Assembly: GCA_038030265.1 (NCBI GenBank)
Contig: CM075939.1
Span: 31,105,253-31,169,252, forward strand
DNA from: Corythucha ciliata
Lineage: Eukaryota; Arthropoda; Insecta; Hemiptera; Tingidae
Direction of reading: 5' to 3'
DNA: 64,000 bases
This document shows, in pieces, positions 34,556 through 45,852 of this stretch. The notes beneath the pieces were generated by a model. It saw only the letters and a program-made list of their open reading frames with translations, was not told the DNA's origin and searched no databases. The stretch's first letter is position 1; each line of letters begins with the position of its first letter. Position numbers and translations under genes: made by a program.

Positions 34556-37500
34556 TAAAATGTTGTTCTTCGGAGTTTTTAGGCTCGTGATCACTGCACA
34601 TCACCATAGCACTTGCAATTGAAAACTCAAATGAGTTTTCCGCGTGGTTTATTTCTCACGTTAGTGAATTAGCGTTATTATACGAATGACGCCGCTGAAC
34701 TGACGTTAATATTTTATGCTTCCACGAGCCATCTCCACTCCGTCGATTCCTAAAAAGCGATCGAAGTAACAAGTTAATAATGGTCACTATAGGCCTCTTT
34801 TACTTCAGTTATACCCTCTCGTGAAGCAAATTCAAGCTCTCCCTATTCCTTCTGAAGGGATGGTTTTTAACAACAAGTGGCAGAGACAGAAGAGGTTTCA
34901 AGTGATTTATCATCCAGAGACCCACAGAGATGAGGGGTTTAAGGCTAACTTCCTCGAAAACAGAGATTCCCCTCACGCCGCAACTCATCCAGTTGTACAG
35001 ATCCATCCCTCTGTTTTACAACTGTAGAGAAGGCCGTGAAAATGTTGGAAGGGGATAGGGCACTTAACGAAATTTTTGTGTGTTACACGTGTTTACTGAG
35101 ATCACGAAGTCCCCAAGGTTGTTAAGAACGAGGACCGAACTAGGTTGTGAAAAGATTACTCGTAGGGGGGGGGGGGGAAGTAAGGTCGTGCCACCTTATA
35201 GTTTCCCCCAACTTATTCTTTCGTGATTGAATGAAATTTAATATTATGTTCCCCTCTCTTTGTCTAGTTCTTGAAGTTTATGAAGTTGGTCAGCCACATT
35301 CATTAATAAAAGGGGTTTTTATATCAGGTATAATCAGATCTCGATTCTGCTTCACGTGTCCTTTTATTTTTATCAAAATAAACAGCCCGAGCTTCCGTGC
35401 CAGCACCCCCCCCCCTCAACAACTGTTGATAAGGGGTGGGGGTCGGCTCGAAAGAGAAAATGCGCTCAATTATAATACCTGTACCATAATGCCACTTCCC
35501 ACCCACGACAGCGACTATACTACTCCTTCACGACATGGTAGTATCACGCCCTAAGCCTTTGAGGTTTTTAAAGACCTTTTTTTTTCTTTTTCGTCTTCAA
35601 GAAGGCACGAGAAAGAATGAGGGGAGAAAAAAAATAAGACGGTGGAATATTCACATGACACAGTTTATCACAGGGAAAGGAAAAAAATGAGGAGAGGGCG
35701 AAAGAGAAAAGTGCGCGCCACAGGGCGAGGATTTATCAGCGCTAATTGCGACCTTTAAAAAGGGATTGGCTGGCAGGGGATGGTGGTGCGGTGACTTGGA
35801 AGGGGCCTCTCGAGCGACACGGAAGCTCAGGAAAAAAAAGTCTAGGGGAGAAAATTTGAATAATGGCCCATTTTAACGCAGACCTTCCTATACTGCGGCA
35901 CTTTCTTTCCCACATCTGTTGGCTCGTTGGAATCTTCGTGAACCCAAATCGCTCGCTATGTATACAGTCAAGATCTTCTCCGAGCAGGAGTAGGGAAGAT
36001 CAAATTACTGCCAGTGAATATTAATAGGGCAGAAAGGGGCCTTTAACTGAGCTTTCTTATGACGGATACGTGGCAAAGAAAATAAGCGACCCTGATTTTC
36101 CTTTCCACAAGCTTCAAAATTGAGAGAACAGAGAGCATGGAAAGGGAAATGAAGGATTTTCAAGGGGGGAAAGCCCGCGTTCGTACTTTTCAGCCCTTTC
36201 AATGGATCAAAGAGGATCGGCGTAATTGCCAATTTTTTTCTGAATTTTCTCGTGAAATAAATAAATAATGAGCCAAAAAAAGTTATGATAAAGACATTTT
36301 TCTTTTGCGCGTTTCCGTTTCGTTGAACCCTTTTCATTCTGGGTATATGTATCTGTTTTATAATTACCTCTCTCATTCTCCTTCTTTACATTAGAGACCT
36401 TGTCATTCACAGTCACAAAAATAAGAGTGAAAAAAATGTTTTTTCATAATTCTTTCAACTTTGGCTTTATATTTGAGGTCAGCAACTCCAAGTCGTTCAC
36501 CAATTTACTTTTAGATTTTAATTACAACATCGCTGAGGTTGTCGTGTACAAATTGTTTCCCCCCAGCCCTGGTTCCGTATCAAGCATAATTATATGACCT
36601 TAAAGGTCTATGTGAATGTGGAGGATATAGTACCTAGAGTACCTATAAACCAAGTGAACGCACCGCCATTTCGGGGTATTGATAGACCCGAATTAGGAAC
36701 TACTATATAGAACCCTGTTGACACGATACGTAATATGGCGAGCAATCTCATCAAAAACATGCGATGTTAACGAAAACTAATCACGGAACGGGTGTTTTCA
36801 ATGAAATTGTGGGTGGTATTGTAAGAAAAATCGCTTCATGTGAACAGGGCTCAAGGGATAATTTTGCATCGCTTCAAAGGCCTCTTGGGCTTCTCCACAG
36901 TCTAGAGCAGACAAGACAGTCGCGCTGGGGGGTTTGGGGGGGGGGATGAGCCGAACTTTTCACCGATCGGAGGACCCAAGCCCGGCCCAAGTCTCTTTTT
37001 TTTTTTACCTATGTCTTTCATTATTTATACTTTAAATAGGTATATTAAATATACGGATCCGCATCATAGACCGATCAAGGGAGAAGGAGGTGTTCTGACG
37101 ATGAAACCGGTACGATGGTATATGAAATAAATAAATAAACAGAAAACCGCACTAATATCTGAATGGACTTATTTGTTGTTTGTTTTTATAGAAGTGAGGT
37201 GAATGACGAGACGAGTATCTTGATTAACAGAACATGGGTTTGTTAGTTTGGGACCGTATGAGAAGATTTTCCTAATAGGATAGGGGCTTTACCTGCTATA
37301 TGGGTATACGAAGTTTAGGTTTGTACTCAATTAAATCTTTATTTACTTGTGTAGAAGCCGCGAGACAAAACATAAGAAATACGTGACAGGGGGGGGGGGA
37401 CGTTGGCACGCGCGACTTCTTTTCAAGCGAAAAAAAAAAACACTCTTTTCTTGAAGAGGAGTCTTATATGTCGGTCTTTTAGCTTGTACCATCTGCTTTC

Positions 37501-39450
37501 TTTTTAAACTGCGTGCGAGTGTGTGCCAGGATATAAGCGGAAGTTCCTTTCTGGATCCACCCACTTCGGCAATACGAATAATAGTTTTTGAACGGAACGG
37601 AGGTGAATCAAAAGAACCACCTGGATTAATAAATGAAAGCGAAAGTGAGGAGGGGTGGATGTTATGAAGCCGCTAGAACTGTACAGACTGTACTGCACTC
37701 GGAATATAACGGACGGAAGCCCTATTATTGGAGTCTCTTCTATAATCCCATCCTAATCACTCCCTAAAACTACGCATTGCCGCATACAAAGTGTCACGAG
37801 GTACTTATTAGGGTTTCAAATAGGTGTCCAACATTGGAAAGCATTATTACAAAAATTGGCGGTTAATAAAACCCTGTGACGCAACAGGCGAGACATGAAA
37901 CGGAATGAAGTTTTCTCACGTTGAGTGCAAACTTTCAAATAATATAATCGCCGCACCTAGTCTTCCACATTAAAACACAATGCTTGTTCCTTTCGACTAT
38001 GTTATTTAGTTGAGGGAGTGATGGTATTGGGGTGAAGGACGGGGTTCGGAGTAGCCGGCATTGCCTGAGCATTAATTATCCTTTTTGTGAAGTGACAAGG
38101 AGACGAAGGGCAAATCACTATGATTTTAAGCGAAAGGATAAGGGGTCCTAGATGTGGGAAAATTTCACAATTTCATAGTCTTAAAATCGACCGTTGAAGC
38201 ACGAGTTATATATGTGATATTGAAGAAGTTTGTATTGACAAGAGATTGTTTGACAGAAAAGAGATAATAATTTTATCAATTATCTTACTATACTGGAGAT
38301 ATTTTTTTCTTGCAAAAAAATGGAGAAACAAGACTCCCACACTTCCCGGAGAGGAAATTAGAATCTTCCGAGAAATTTCGTTTCGTCTCGGGGCAGGACC
38401 TTGTTCTATATTGATGGGTTGTCAAGAAGGAAGGATGTGAGGAGTCAGATACAACATCTTTTTTCAGTTATAAAACTCTATTAAGATAAAAGTCTTCTTG
38501 TTTCCAGTAAATAAATTATCAAGATGTTTTCCTCCTCCGCAGGCTGTTTTTCGATTTAATTTTTGTCACCTCTTCACCCCCTTAAACGAGTCTTCGACCC
38601 TTTTCTCTTTATGTAAGGCTGTGGAATGGTGTGAGGGGGTCTAGGGGAAGCTTTTATGCTTCCTGTCATCGGCACACGAAGATAGCTAAAAAGGCTTTAC
38701 TATATTATTCTCTTCGAAAACTCCCTTGATTAATGGTTTACAACTTTTTTAATATTTCTCTCTCAAAGGAGCGCACAACACTTACACTTCCTAAACTCAC
38801 TCCCCGCTCATACTTCTCATCATCCGCCTCCCCTCTCTTTTATCAATTGAAACAAATTTTCAGCTTTGTCACACCGCTTGTCGCTTCTTTAATTTAATAT
38901 TAGCGCCTAGTAACAGAAAAAAAAAAAAAAAAAAAAAAAAAAAAACGCCCTTCTTTTGCAGGCTGCAATCAGTTCTGAAATTGTTTGCGTATACAGTACG
39001 GAAGTCTGCGATGTAGTATGCTAGGAATTGAGCACTTTATTTTTGAGACGTGTGACATAATTGCTGAATTATACTCATCCAACTTTCTAAAGTCAGTGCG
39101 ATGAAATCTCCGAGTGATAAACTAGGATATGCCCACAGGAAATAAATATATCGATACCAACTAATGTGCATATTCGTTAATCGAATCTTTCGTTAGTTTG
39201 ATGGAAATTGTAGACGTTGTCACCCGTTGGCTACGTTCGATTGACAGCAGTCGAATTTTCGAAAATAGAGCCGTAGCCGTTGCTCGAGCACGCAGTCGCT
39301 CCAGCAGGGCATTCCCTTGTGGGACATTGGCTGGTATCCGCACAAACGTTTCTGTTCACTCCGGTCTTGAACCCGTCCAAGTCCATCAATAAATTAAGTT
39401 TATAAGCAATGTTAATAGGCTGGCATTTCAAAAAATTTTGATAACTAAGG
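34556..39450. other. Long stretch with no recognisable gene
   Basis: AT-rich. G runs at 35165-35177, about 36935 and 37389-37399, and a 29-base A run at 38917-38945. Short frames lack recognisable domains; no arrays or inverted repeats of note were found. Confidence 0.55.
38917..38945. repeat. poly-A run (29 A)
   Basis: Uninterrupted A run with no recognised retroelement body upstream. Confidence 0.95.
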
Positions 39451-39453
39451 CTA

Positions 39454-39640
39454 GGGTTGCTATGCATGCGATTTCTGACGAAAATTTGTTCTGACGAGTT
39501 TGTCCCCCGTGCGTATTCTGACGAGGATTTCTCTCCCATAGTAACCACTTTCATTGAAAAGCAGACGTTGGTTTGTTAAAGCGAATTCGTCAGAGCTCGT
39601 CAGAACACATTTTCGTCAGAAATCTCATGCATAGCAACCC
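39454..39640. mobile_element. MITE, 187 bp, with about 44-bp terminal repeats
   Basis: Inverted arms start GGGTTGCTATGCATG, continue GATTTCTGACGAAAAT and end TGTTCTGACGAG, with two differences. CTA lies on the left and TTA on the right, a near match to a 3-base TWA-type target duplication. The word TTCTGACGA is repeated internally. It lies only 24 bases from the next MITE. Confidence 0.82.
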
Positions 39641-39664
39641 TTAGCCCAATGTGCCTTAGCCTTA

Positions 39665-39805
39665 AGCTCGGTGCACACGATGCATGTTTTTGAAGCATGA
39701 TGGCCTGCCTGTTCTAAAAAACATCCGGTCACTGATGGGGATCATATGTTTTTTTTTTCACCATGCAAGTAAACGCTTCGAAAAATGCATCGTGTGCACC
39801 GAGCT
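39665..39805. mobile_element. MITE, 141 bp, TTA target duplication
   Basis: Perfect 21-base terminal inverted repeats, beginning AGCTCGGTGCACACGATGCA. TTA flanks both ends (39662-39664 and 39806-39808). Non-coding; PIF/Harbinger-like by target site. The perfect arms suggest comparatively recent activity. Confidence 0.88.
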
Positions 39806-39909
39806 TTAGCCTAATGTGCTTTTGAAGGCGTAAACATTAGTGAGAAGTTTCATATTATGATAAAGCGTACAGTCACCATTAAAAGCATACTTTCGTCGTT
39901 TATTAGCTT

Positions 39910-40075
39910 TAAGGCCCCTTTATAGCTAAAGGAACTGCCAAGGAACTCTAAAGGAACGTTTCTGAATACGACTTTTAAAGGAAGCGCTAAAGGAACCTTA
40001 ACTAAAGGAGCTCCAATGGAGACGTAAAGGTTGGTTTCTGAATACGGCCCTTAGTTTAGCTCCGTTAAAAATCAA
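39910..40075. repeat. Possible small element with repeated CTAAAGGAAC words
   Basis: The word CTAAAGGAA(C) or its variants occurs about five times, and TTTCTGAATACG occurs twice in the same orientation (39960 and 40035). GGCCC-type ends at 39912 and 40053 are weakly inverted. It resembles a small non-autonomous element but the limits are uncertain. Confidence 0.35.
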
Positions 40076-40450
40076 CCTTGCAAGTTTGGCTCGACCAAAA
40101 ATCAATTTCACTGGCTTGGCTACTGAAGACCCCAATTTGGTGCGCTTCAGTTGTTGGGAAAACCATTATCACGGGTTTGCCTGGAAATGAAACCGATTCC
40201 ACTGGTTTGGCCGTTCAATAAACTAATTTCGCGCGCTTTTAATCACTGAAGACCCCGATTTTGCCTGGATTGATGACTGCGAAAACCCAATTCTCCCGGA
40301 TTTGGCTATTCAGAAAACGATATTCTTGGGGTAGCCTCACTTAATAAATAAAAATTTCTCAGGTTTTGCAGTTTAAAAAATCATATTCACTTGGTTTGGA
40401 AACCAATTTCGCGAGCTTGAATGACTGCAAAACCAATTTGGCGGGAATAA
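40075..40450 (-). repeat. Minisatellite M2, inverse orientation
   Basis: On the plus strand, blocks such as AAAAATCAATTTCACTGGC, TTGGCTACTGAAGACCCCAA and CCAATTTCGCGAGC recur every 30-35 bases; on the minus strand they give the M2 pattern. The array precedes the mariner-like element. Confidence 0.6.
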
Positions 40451-41439
40451 TTCTCGTTGATTGGTTGGCTAAAATGGATAAAAAGCACTAGTCCACCACG
40501 ATTGCACTAGCACTAGTCCATCACGGGACCAGCCTCGTACCTCATGTGGGCAATAATTTCCCGTTCCGTGAACCCCTCCCACAACTATTTTTTACCTTTA
40601 TTACACTTTTGTCAACGCGTTTTACCGTCAAACTATTCTTAGCGAGTAAGTCAGTATGAGGGTGATTTCCCCTTCCCTTTTTCAGGTTAGTATAATGTCA
40701 TATATTAGGGCTTATATACAGGGTGATTCAGGAGAAATGTGACAAACTTACACAGGTGATAGTGCGTACCTGGACGCACAAAAAACGTCATATAGACGCA
40801 TAGCCGAAAATGCTTTGGTTACGACATATGAGCATTTTCCTGTTTTTTCTAGTTGCATTAATTTTTACGGTAATTGTCGTGTTCACGGCTCACCGTGGGT
40901 GGTTAGACAAAAACTGACGGTGGATTCGGAAAGAGGACAAAATCCTGTTCCTGAAACGACCGTGAAAATCAAAAAATGTCGCTTGCGCGTCGCTATTTCA
41001 GCCATCTGAAAAATGAAAAAAATTTCGCTCCGGCAGCTGGCGGTCGGAAAGAGTGCATTTCATTATGTATACGGATACCCTAAGCCGTCCCAGAAGTAAT
41101 AATTTTGATACCATTATTTGTTTCATTAAGCCGAACTTCTTCCTCTATTTTCACCACCCTCTCTTCAAAATGTCGAAAAGTTTCGGTAGTTTTCCAAGGG
41201 CTTTGTAATATTAAATTTTTGTGCCGTATTTTATGATACCTAAACGTGTGAATTTAAGCTTTTTCTTTTTGAAATTTCATCCCCCATTTCACCCTCCCCC
41301 ATCAAAGTATTCGATAAATCTCAATGGGACCCAGGGCTTTCGTTACATTAAATTATTGAGTCGAATTTTAGAGCGCTAAGATGAACTAGTGAAGTTCAAC
41401 GCTATTTTTGCACTTCCACACCGGAAGGACCACCCCCAC

Positions 41440-41990
41440 CACCTTGACTTTTTCGAAAAATTAAAATGGGAATCAAAGGCTACTCTAACATGGAGTATAG
41501 AGAATCTAATGCTTCTAGAATCAACTGGTGAATTACAGTGATTTATTGACAATTTAACCCCTATTTTCCCCCCTCCACCTTGACAGATTTCGCCCAAATG
41601 CAATACCGACCTGGGTCTTATGACTACTGATTTTTGTGCCAAAGCGCGTTCCGCTAAATTGATTTCTTCGAGAGTTATCGTGCTAACAAGACCACATGCT
41701 TACTTCCACTCCGGGGGCAACACTCCCTCCCCTTCGATTTTTTCAAAAAATTAAAATGGGTATCAAAGGTTACTCTAACATGGAGTATACGTACCGAATA
41801 TGATGCTTCTAGAATCAACTGGTGATTTATAGTGATTTTTTGACCATTTCAACCCCTAATTTCCCCCCCTCCACCTTGACCGATTTGGCCCAAATGCAAT
41901 ACCGACCGGTGTCTTATAACAACTGATTTTTGTGCCAAAGCGCGTTCCGCTAAATTAATTTCTACGAGAGTTATCGTGCTAACAAGGAAA
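41440..41990 (+). repeat. 290-base satellite, about two units (array A)
   Basis: The word TTAAAATGGG recurs at 41461 and 41751, a period of 290. Other landmarks per unit are ATGCTTCTAGAATCAACTGG, CAATACCGACC, GCGCGTTCCGCTAAATT and GAGAGTTATCGTGCTAACAA. The last unit breaks into the TA microsatellite near 41993. Confidence 0.9.
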
Positions 41991-41992
41991 CT

Positions 41993-42030
41993 GCCATATA
42001 TATATATAAATATAAAAGATATATATATAT
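41993..42030. repeat. TA-rich microsatellite
   Basis: Alternating TA with short interruptions between the last satellite unit and the conserved tail. The counterpart in copy B (about 45695-45727) differs in length, as expected for slippage. Confidence 0.9.
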
Positions 42031-42504
42031 GAATCCTGGAGACCACTGAATTCGTGTTCTAGAGGTTCTGAATCGTGAAAAAAACATGACATGACCCATG
42101 TTTGCCACCACCACGACGAGACCAATAGTGCATTTTTCAGAATGAAATGCACTAAAAAGGAGTTTTTTCGAATACCTGATAAATTTCACATCAGTATCAA
42201 TCAGCTGCTAGTGCGCGCATCGACGAGTAAAGTTGTGGAAAACTACCCCGTTCTGTGTACTTTCGAACGGTGTCCTGATAGTTGAAGTTTGCAACCCTCC
42301 GACTTTAGCAACCAAGTTTCAGTGCAAAAAAATGCAACTTGCTTTGATAAAACAAACCGAATAGGTCAGGTTAAATGGCCTTTCCTTAGGATATTGTGTT
42401 CCTCCGAGCATGCTCCTCTCAATGTTTGAAGTAAAAGTAAAAATTCAATTCACTACGCGAGGATCACCATGAGAGACGCCATGGATGAACTGCTACGTTA
42501 GGAC

Positions 42505-42819
42505 TTGAACGGGGACTTGGCCGTTCTATCTCATGAGAATCAGCTGAGCTCAGCAGATTGTGGGCGAGGAGGACCAATTAACTGTTCTGCGAGGTCTCCT
42601 GACCTAACGTCCCTCGATTACTGTCTCCGAGGGTGGATGAAGACAACGGCATACGAACACAAGCTAAGCAAACGCGAGGAGCTGATCAACAAAGTTTTGA
42701 CCTATGCTGAATCGATCCGACAACGAGAAGCCGAAATCCGTCGAACCACCAGAGATTTACAGAAAAGAGCGTCCAAATGTCCACAAGGGGGAGGAATTTT
42801 TGAACACTTATTTGAATGA
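42505..42819 (+). pseudogene. Transposase C-terminal remnant of the mariner-like element (copy A)
   Basis: The frame reads GRGGPINCSARSPDLTSLDY at about residues 20-39 (the D of SLDY is the third catalytic acidic residue), then KREELINKV and a C-terminal GGGIFEHLF. The series RSPDLTxLD(Y/F), EEL(I)xxV and GG(H/I)FEHL is the standard end of a transposase family widespread in arthropods and related to Tc1/mariner. The tryptophan normally found near CLRG and just before ARSPDL is replaced by R and C. An in-frame stop precedes the frame and the N-terminal DNA-binding domain and first two catalytic residues are absent, so it cannot work. The long inverted repeats flank it on both sides. Confidence 0.8.
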
Positions 42820-43642
42820 CGTTATGTTGTTATTTCAACTTAAGGTTGTTACTGTAAATTGATCTCATACAAGTTGGAGGGACTAACGATGTACAATGAA
42901 CTCCGTGAATGAGAGATATGAGTGTACGTGAATGAGATATTAGGGTACCGGCTGAATCTGATAAGGTGAAACGTCGAAGTCTATAATTTTCACCCTAACG
43001 CTGTTCATCCACCACCTCAACTCACATCCCATACATGGAAAACCTCGTTCTCAATTGAATCTTTACTTCAGGCATTGAAAGGAGCATGCTCGTAGGAACG
43101 CAATACCCCAAGGAAACGACATTTAAACTGACCTATTCGGCTTGTTTAACAAAGCAAGTTTACATTTTGTTGCATTTAAACTTGATTGCTAAAGTCGGAG
43201 GGTTGCAAACTTCAACTATCAGGACACCGTTCGTAAGTACACGGAAAGGGGTAGTTTTCCACAACTTTGCCCGTCGATGCGTGCACTAGCAGCTGATTGA
43301 TACTGTTGTGAAATTTATCAGGTATTTGAAAAAAACTACTTTCTTTACTTTTCACATGGCTGAAATAGCCACGCCCAAGCGACATTTTTGATTTTCATGG
43401 TGGTTTCGGGAACATGATTTTGTTTTCTTTCCGAATCCACCGTCATTTTTTGTGTAACCACTAACGATGAGCCGTGAACACGACAATTACCATAAAAACT
43501 GATGAAACTGGGAAACAACAGGAAAATGCTCATATCTCGTAACCAAAGCATTTTCGGCTATGCGTCTATATGACGTTTTTTGTGCGTCCAGGTACGCACT
43601 ATCACCTGTGCAAGTTTGTCACATTCCTCCTGAATCACCCTG

Positions 43643-44105
43643 TACATTATGGTTCACCGATTTTGGGGTGCGAATAGTCAATTAATCTATGCGAATGGTC
43701 AGCTCGGCCATTTTTTTCGGCTCAGCGGCAGGCCAAATTAGACATTTCAATGACGAGAATCGTTAGTTACGCCATCTGCAAGGGACAGCTAGGATCAGTT
43801 TAGCCATTTTTAGGGTCCGAATCGTTTGCATTTTAGCCATTTTCCAGGTACAAGTGGTTCGTCGGGCCATTTTAGATCATGATTTTCAATCAAGGTTCTT
43901 GTATATCGCCAGAAAAGTCAGGTTGTTTATAGTAGCCATTTGAAGGCGCGAATTCATTCTGTAGCCTCTGTAGGGTGCGAATGACCAGTTTGGCAATTCT
44001 TGGAACATGAATAGCCAGATTTGCTATTTTAGAGCACGAATCGTCGGTTTAGACATTTTCAAGGCGGGAAGCTCAGTTTGGCCAATTTTGACAATTAATT
44101 ATGGT
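43643..44105 (+). repeat. Degenerate minisatellite M3 (copy A part)
   Basis: Units of roughly 30-33 bases carry GCGAAT(C/A)GTCAGTTT followed by GCCATTTT and a G-rich (A)GGGCGCGAA. Examples: TTTAGCCATTTTTAGGGTCC, GGCCATTTTAGATCATGA. It matches 47341-47802 almost base for base and stops at the duplication breakpoint. Confidence 0.75.
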
Positions 44106-44304
44106 TCAGGAGTCTTCCACTCTCTCAAATTGGATGGAACCCCGCTCTGTATTTCAGGATGGAAGTCTACACCACAGTCTGCGTCTCAATAGTTTCTCAC
44201 ATTCACTCATTTTAAAAAAATTAAAAAATACATACTTCTTCATGGCGGAACATGAAGAAGTGAGTTGTGATGTGAGGCTAGAAACCCTCCACAGGCACTT
44301 ACAG
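44106..44304. other. Unique junction between tandem copies A and B
   Basis: At 44106 copy A ceases to match copy B. The following 199 bases match nothing else recognised in the window and end where satellite begins in mid-unit (GGAGTATACG at about 44305). It contains the hairpin ACTTCTTCATG / CATGAAGAAGT. This is the place to inspect for a rearrangement or an assembly join. Confidence 0.6.
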
Positions 44305-45690
44305 GAGTATACGTACCGAATATGATGCTTCTAGAATCACTGGTGATTTGTAGTTAATTTTTTGACCATTTCAGCCCTATTTTTCCCCCCTCCACTTGAC
44401 CGATTTGGCCCAAATGCAATACCGACCGGGGTCTTATGACTACTGATTTTTGTGCCAAAGCGCGTTCCGCTAAATTGATTTCTTCGAGAGTTATCGTGCT
44501 AACAAGACCACATGCTTACTTCACTCCGGGGGCAACACCCCCTCCCCTTCGACTTTTTCAAAAAATTAAAATGGGAATCAAAGGCTACTCTAACATGGAG
44601 TATACGTACCGAATCTGATGCTTCTAGAATCAACTGGTGATTATAGTGATTTTTTGACCAATTAACCCCTATTTCCCCCCCTCCACCTTGACCGATTTGC
44701 CCAAATGCAATACCGACCTGGGTCTTATGACTACTGATTTTTGTGCCAAAGCGCGTTCCGCTAAATTGATTTCTTCGAGAGTTATCGTGCTAACAAGACC
44801 ACATGCTTACTTCCACTCCGGGGGCAACACTCCCTCCCCTTCGATTTTTTCAAAAAATTAAAATGGATATCAAAGGTTACTCTAACATGGAGTATACGTA
44901 CCGAATATGATGCTTCTAGAATCAACTGGTGATTTATAGTGATTTTTTGACCATTTCAACCCCTAATTTCCCCCCCTCCACCCTCGACCGATTTGGCCCA
45001 AAAGCAATACCGACCGGGGTCTTATGACTATTGATTTTTGTGCCAAAGCGCGTTCCACTAAATTGATTTCTTCGAGATTTATCGTGCTAACAAGACCACA
45101 TGCTTACTTCCACTCCGGGGGCAACACTCCCTCCCCTTCGATTTTTTCAAAAAATTAAAATGGGTATCAAAGGTTACTCTAACATGGAGTATACGTACCG
45201 AATATGATGCTTCTAGAATCAACTGGTGATTTATAGTGATTTTTTGACCATTTCAACCCCTAATTTCCCCCCTCCACCTTGACAGATTTCGCCCAAATGC
45301 AATACCGACCTGGGTCTTATGACTACTGATTTTTGTGCCAAAGCGCGTTCCGCTAAATTGATTTCTTCGAGAGTTATCGTGCTAACAAGACCACATGCTT
45401 ACTTCCACTCCGGGGGCAACACTCCCTCCCCTTCGATTTTTTCAAAAAATTAAAATGGGTATCAAAGGTTACTCTAACATGGAGTATACGTACCGAATAT
45501 GATGCTTCTAGAATCAACTGGTGATTTATAGTGATTTTTTGACCATTTCAACCCCTAATTTCCCCCCCTCCACCTTGACCGATTTGGCCCAAATGCAATA
45601 CCGACCGGTGTCTTATAACAACTGATTTTTGTGCCAAAGCGCGTTCCGCTAAATTAATTTCTACGAGAGTTATCGTGCTAACAAGGAAAC
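44305..45690 (+). repeat. 290-base satellite, nearly five units (array B)
   Basis: TTAAAATGG recurs at 44566, 44858, 45155 and 45450, giving steps of 292, 297 and 295. Units are highly similar and differ by small indels in the C-rich part. The array starts in mid-unit and ends in a TA microsatellite and the conserved tail, exactly as array A does. Confidence 0.92.
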
Positions 45691-45852
45691 GGCCATATAT
45701 ATATATATATATATAAGAAATATATATGAATCCTGGAGACCACTGAATTCGTGTTCTAGAGGTTCTGAATCGTGAAAAAAACATGACATGACCCATGTTT
45801 GCCACCACCACGACGAGACCAATAGTGCATTTTTCAGAATGAAATGCACTAA

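Larger units (their letters stand above)
41021..42152 (+). mobile_element. Satellite-bearing element inserted in the mariner-like arm
   Basis: The insertion limits follow from alignment of the two arms of the host element. Inside, near the left end, is AGTGCATTTCATT (41052-41064); near the right end is AATGAAATGCACT (about 42141-42153), so short inverted ends exist. The order is 5' flank, about two 290-base repeats, a TA microsatellite, and a conserved 130-base tail also found alone at 25.0 kb. A tandem-repeat core between conserved flanks is seen in Helitron-related non-autonomous elements, but the class is not proven here. No coding capacity. Confidence 0.65.
40729..43642 (+). mobile_element. 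Mariner-like element with long inverted repeats (copy A)
   Basis: Both ends read CAGGGTGATTCAGGAG (right end on the minus strand) and both are flanked by TA, the Tc1/mariner target. The inverted repeats are unusually long. The left outer part 40729-41020 pairs with 43340-43642, and the left inner part 42153-42440 pairs with about 43068-43340, giving close to 580 bases per arm. The left arm is split by an inserted satellite-bearing element (about 41021-42152). Between the arms only a transposase C-terminal fragment survives. The element is non-autonomous as it stands. Confidence 0.78.
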
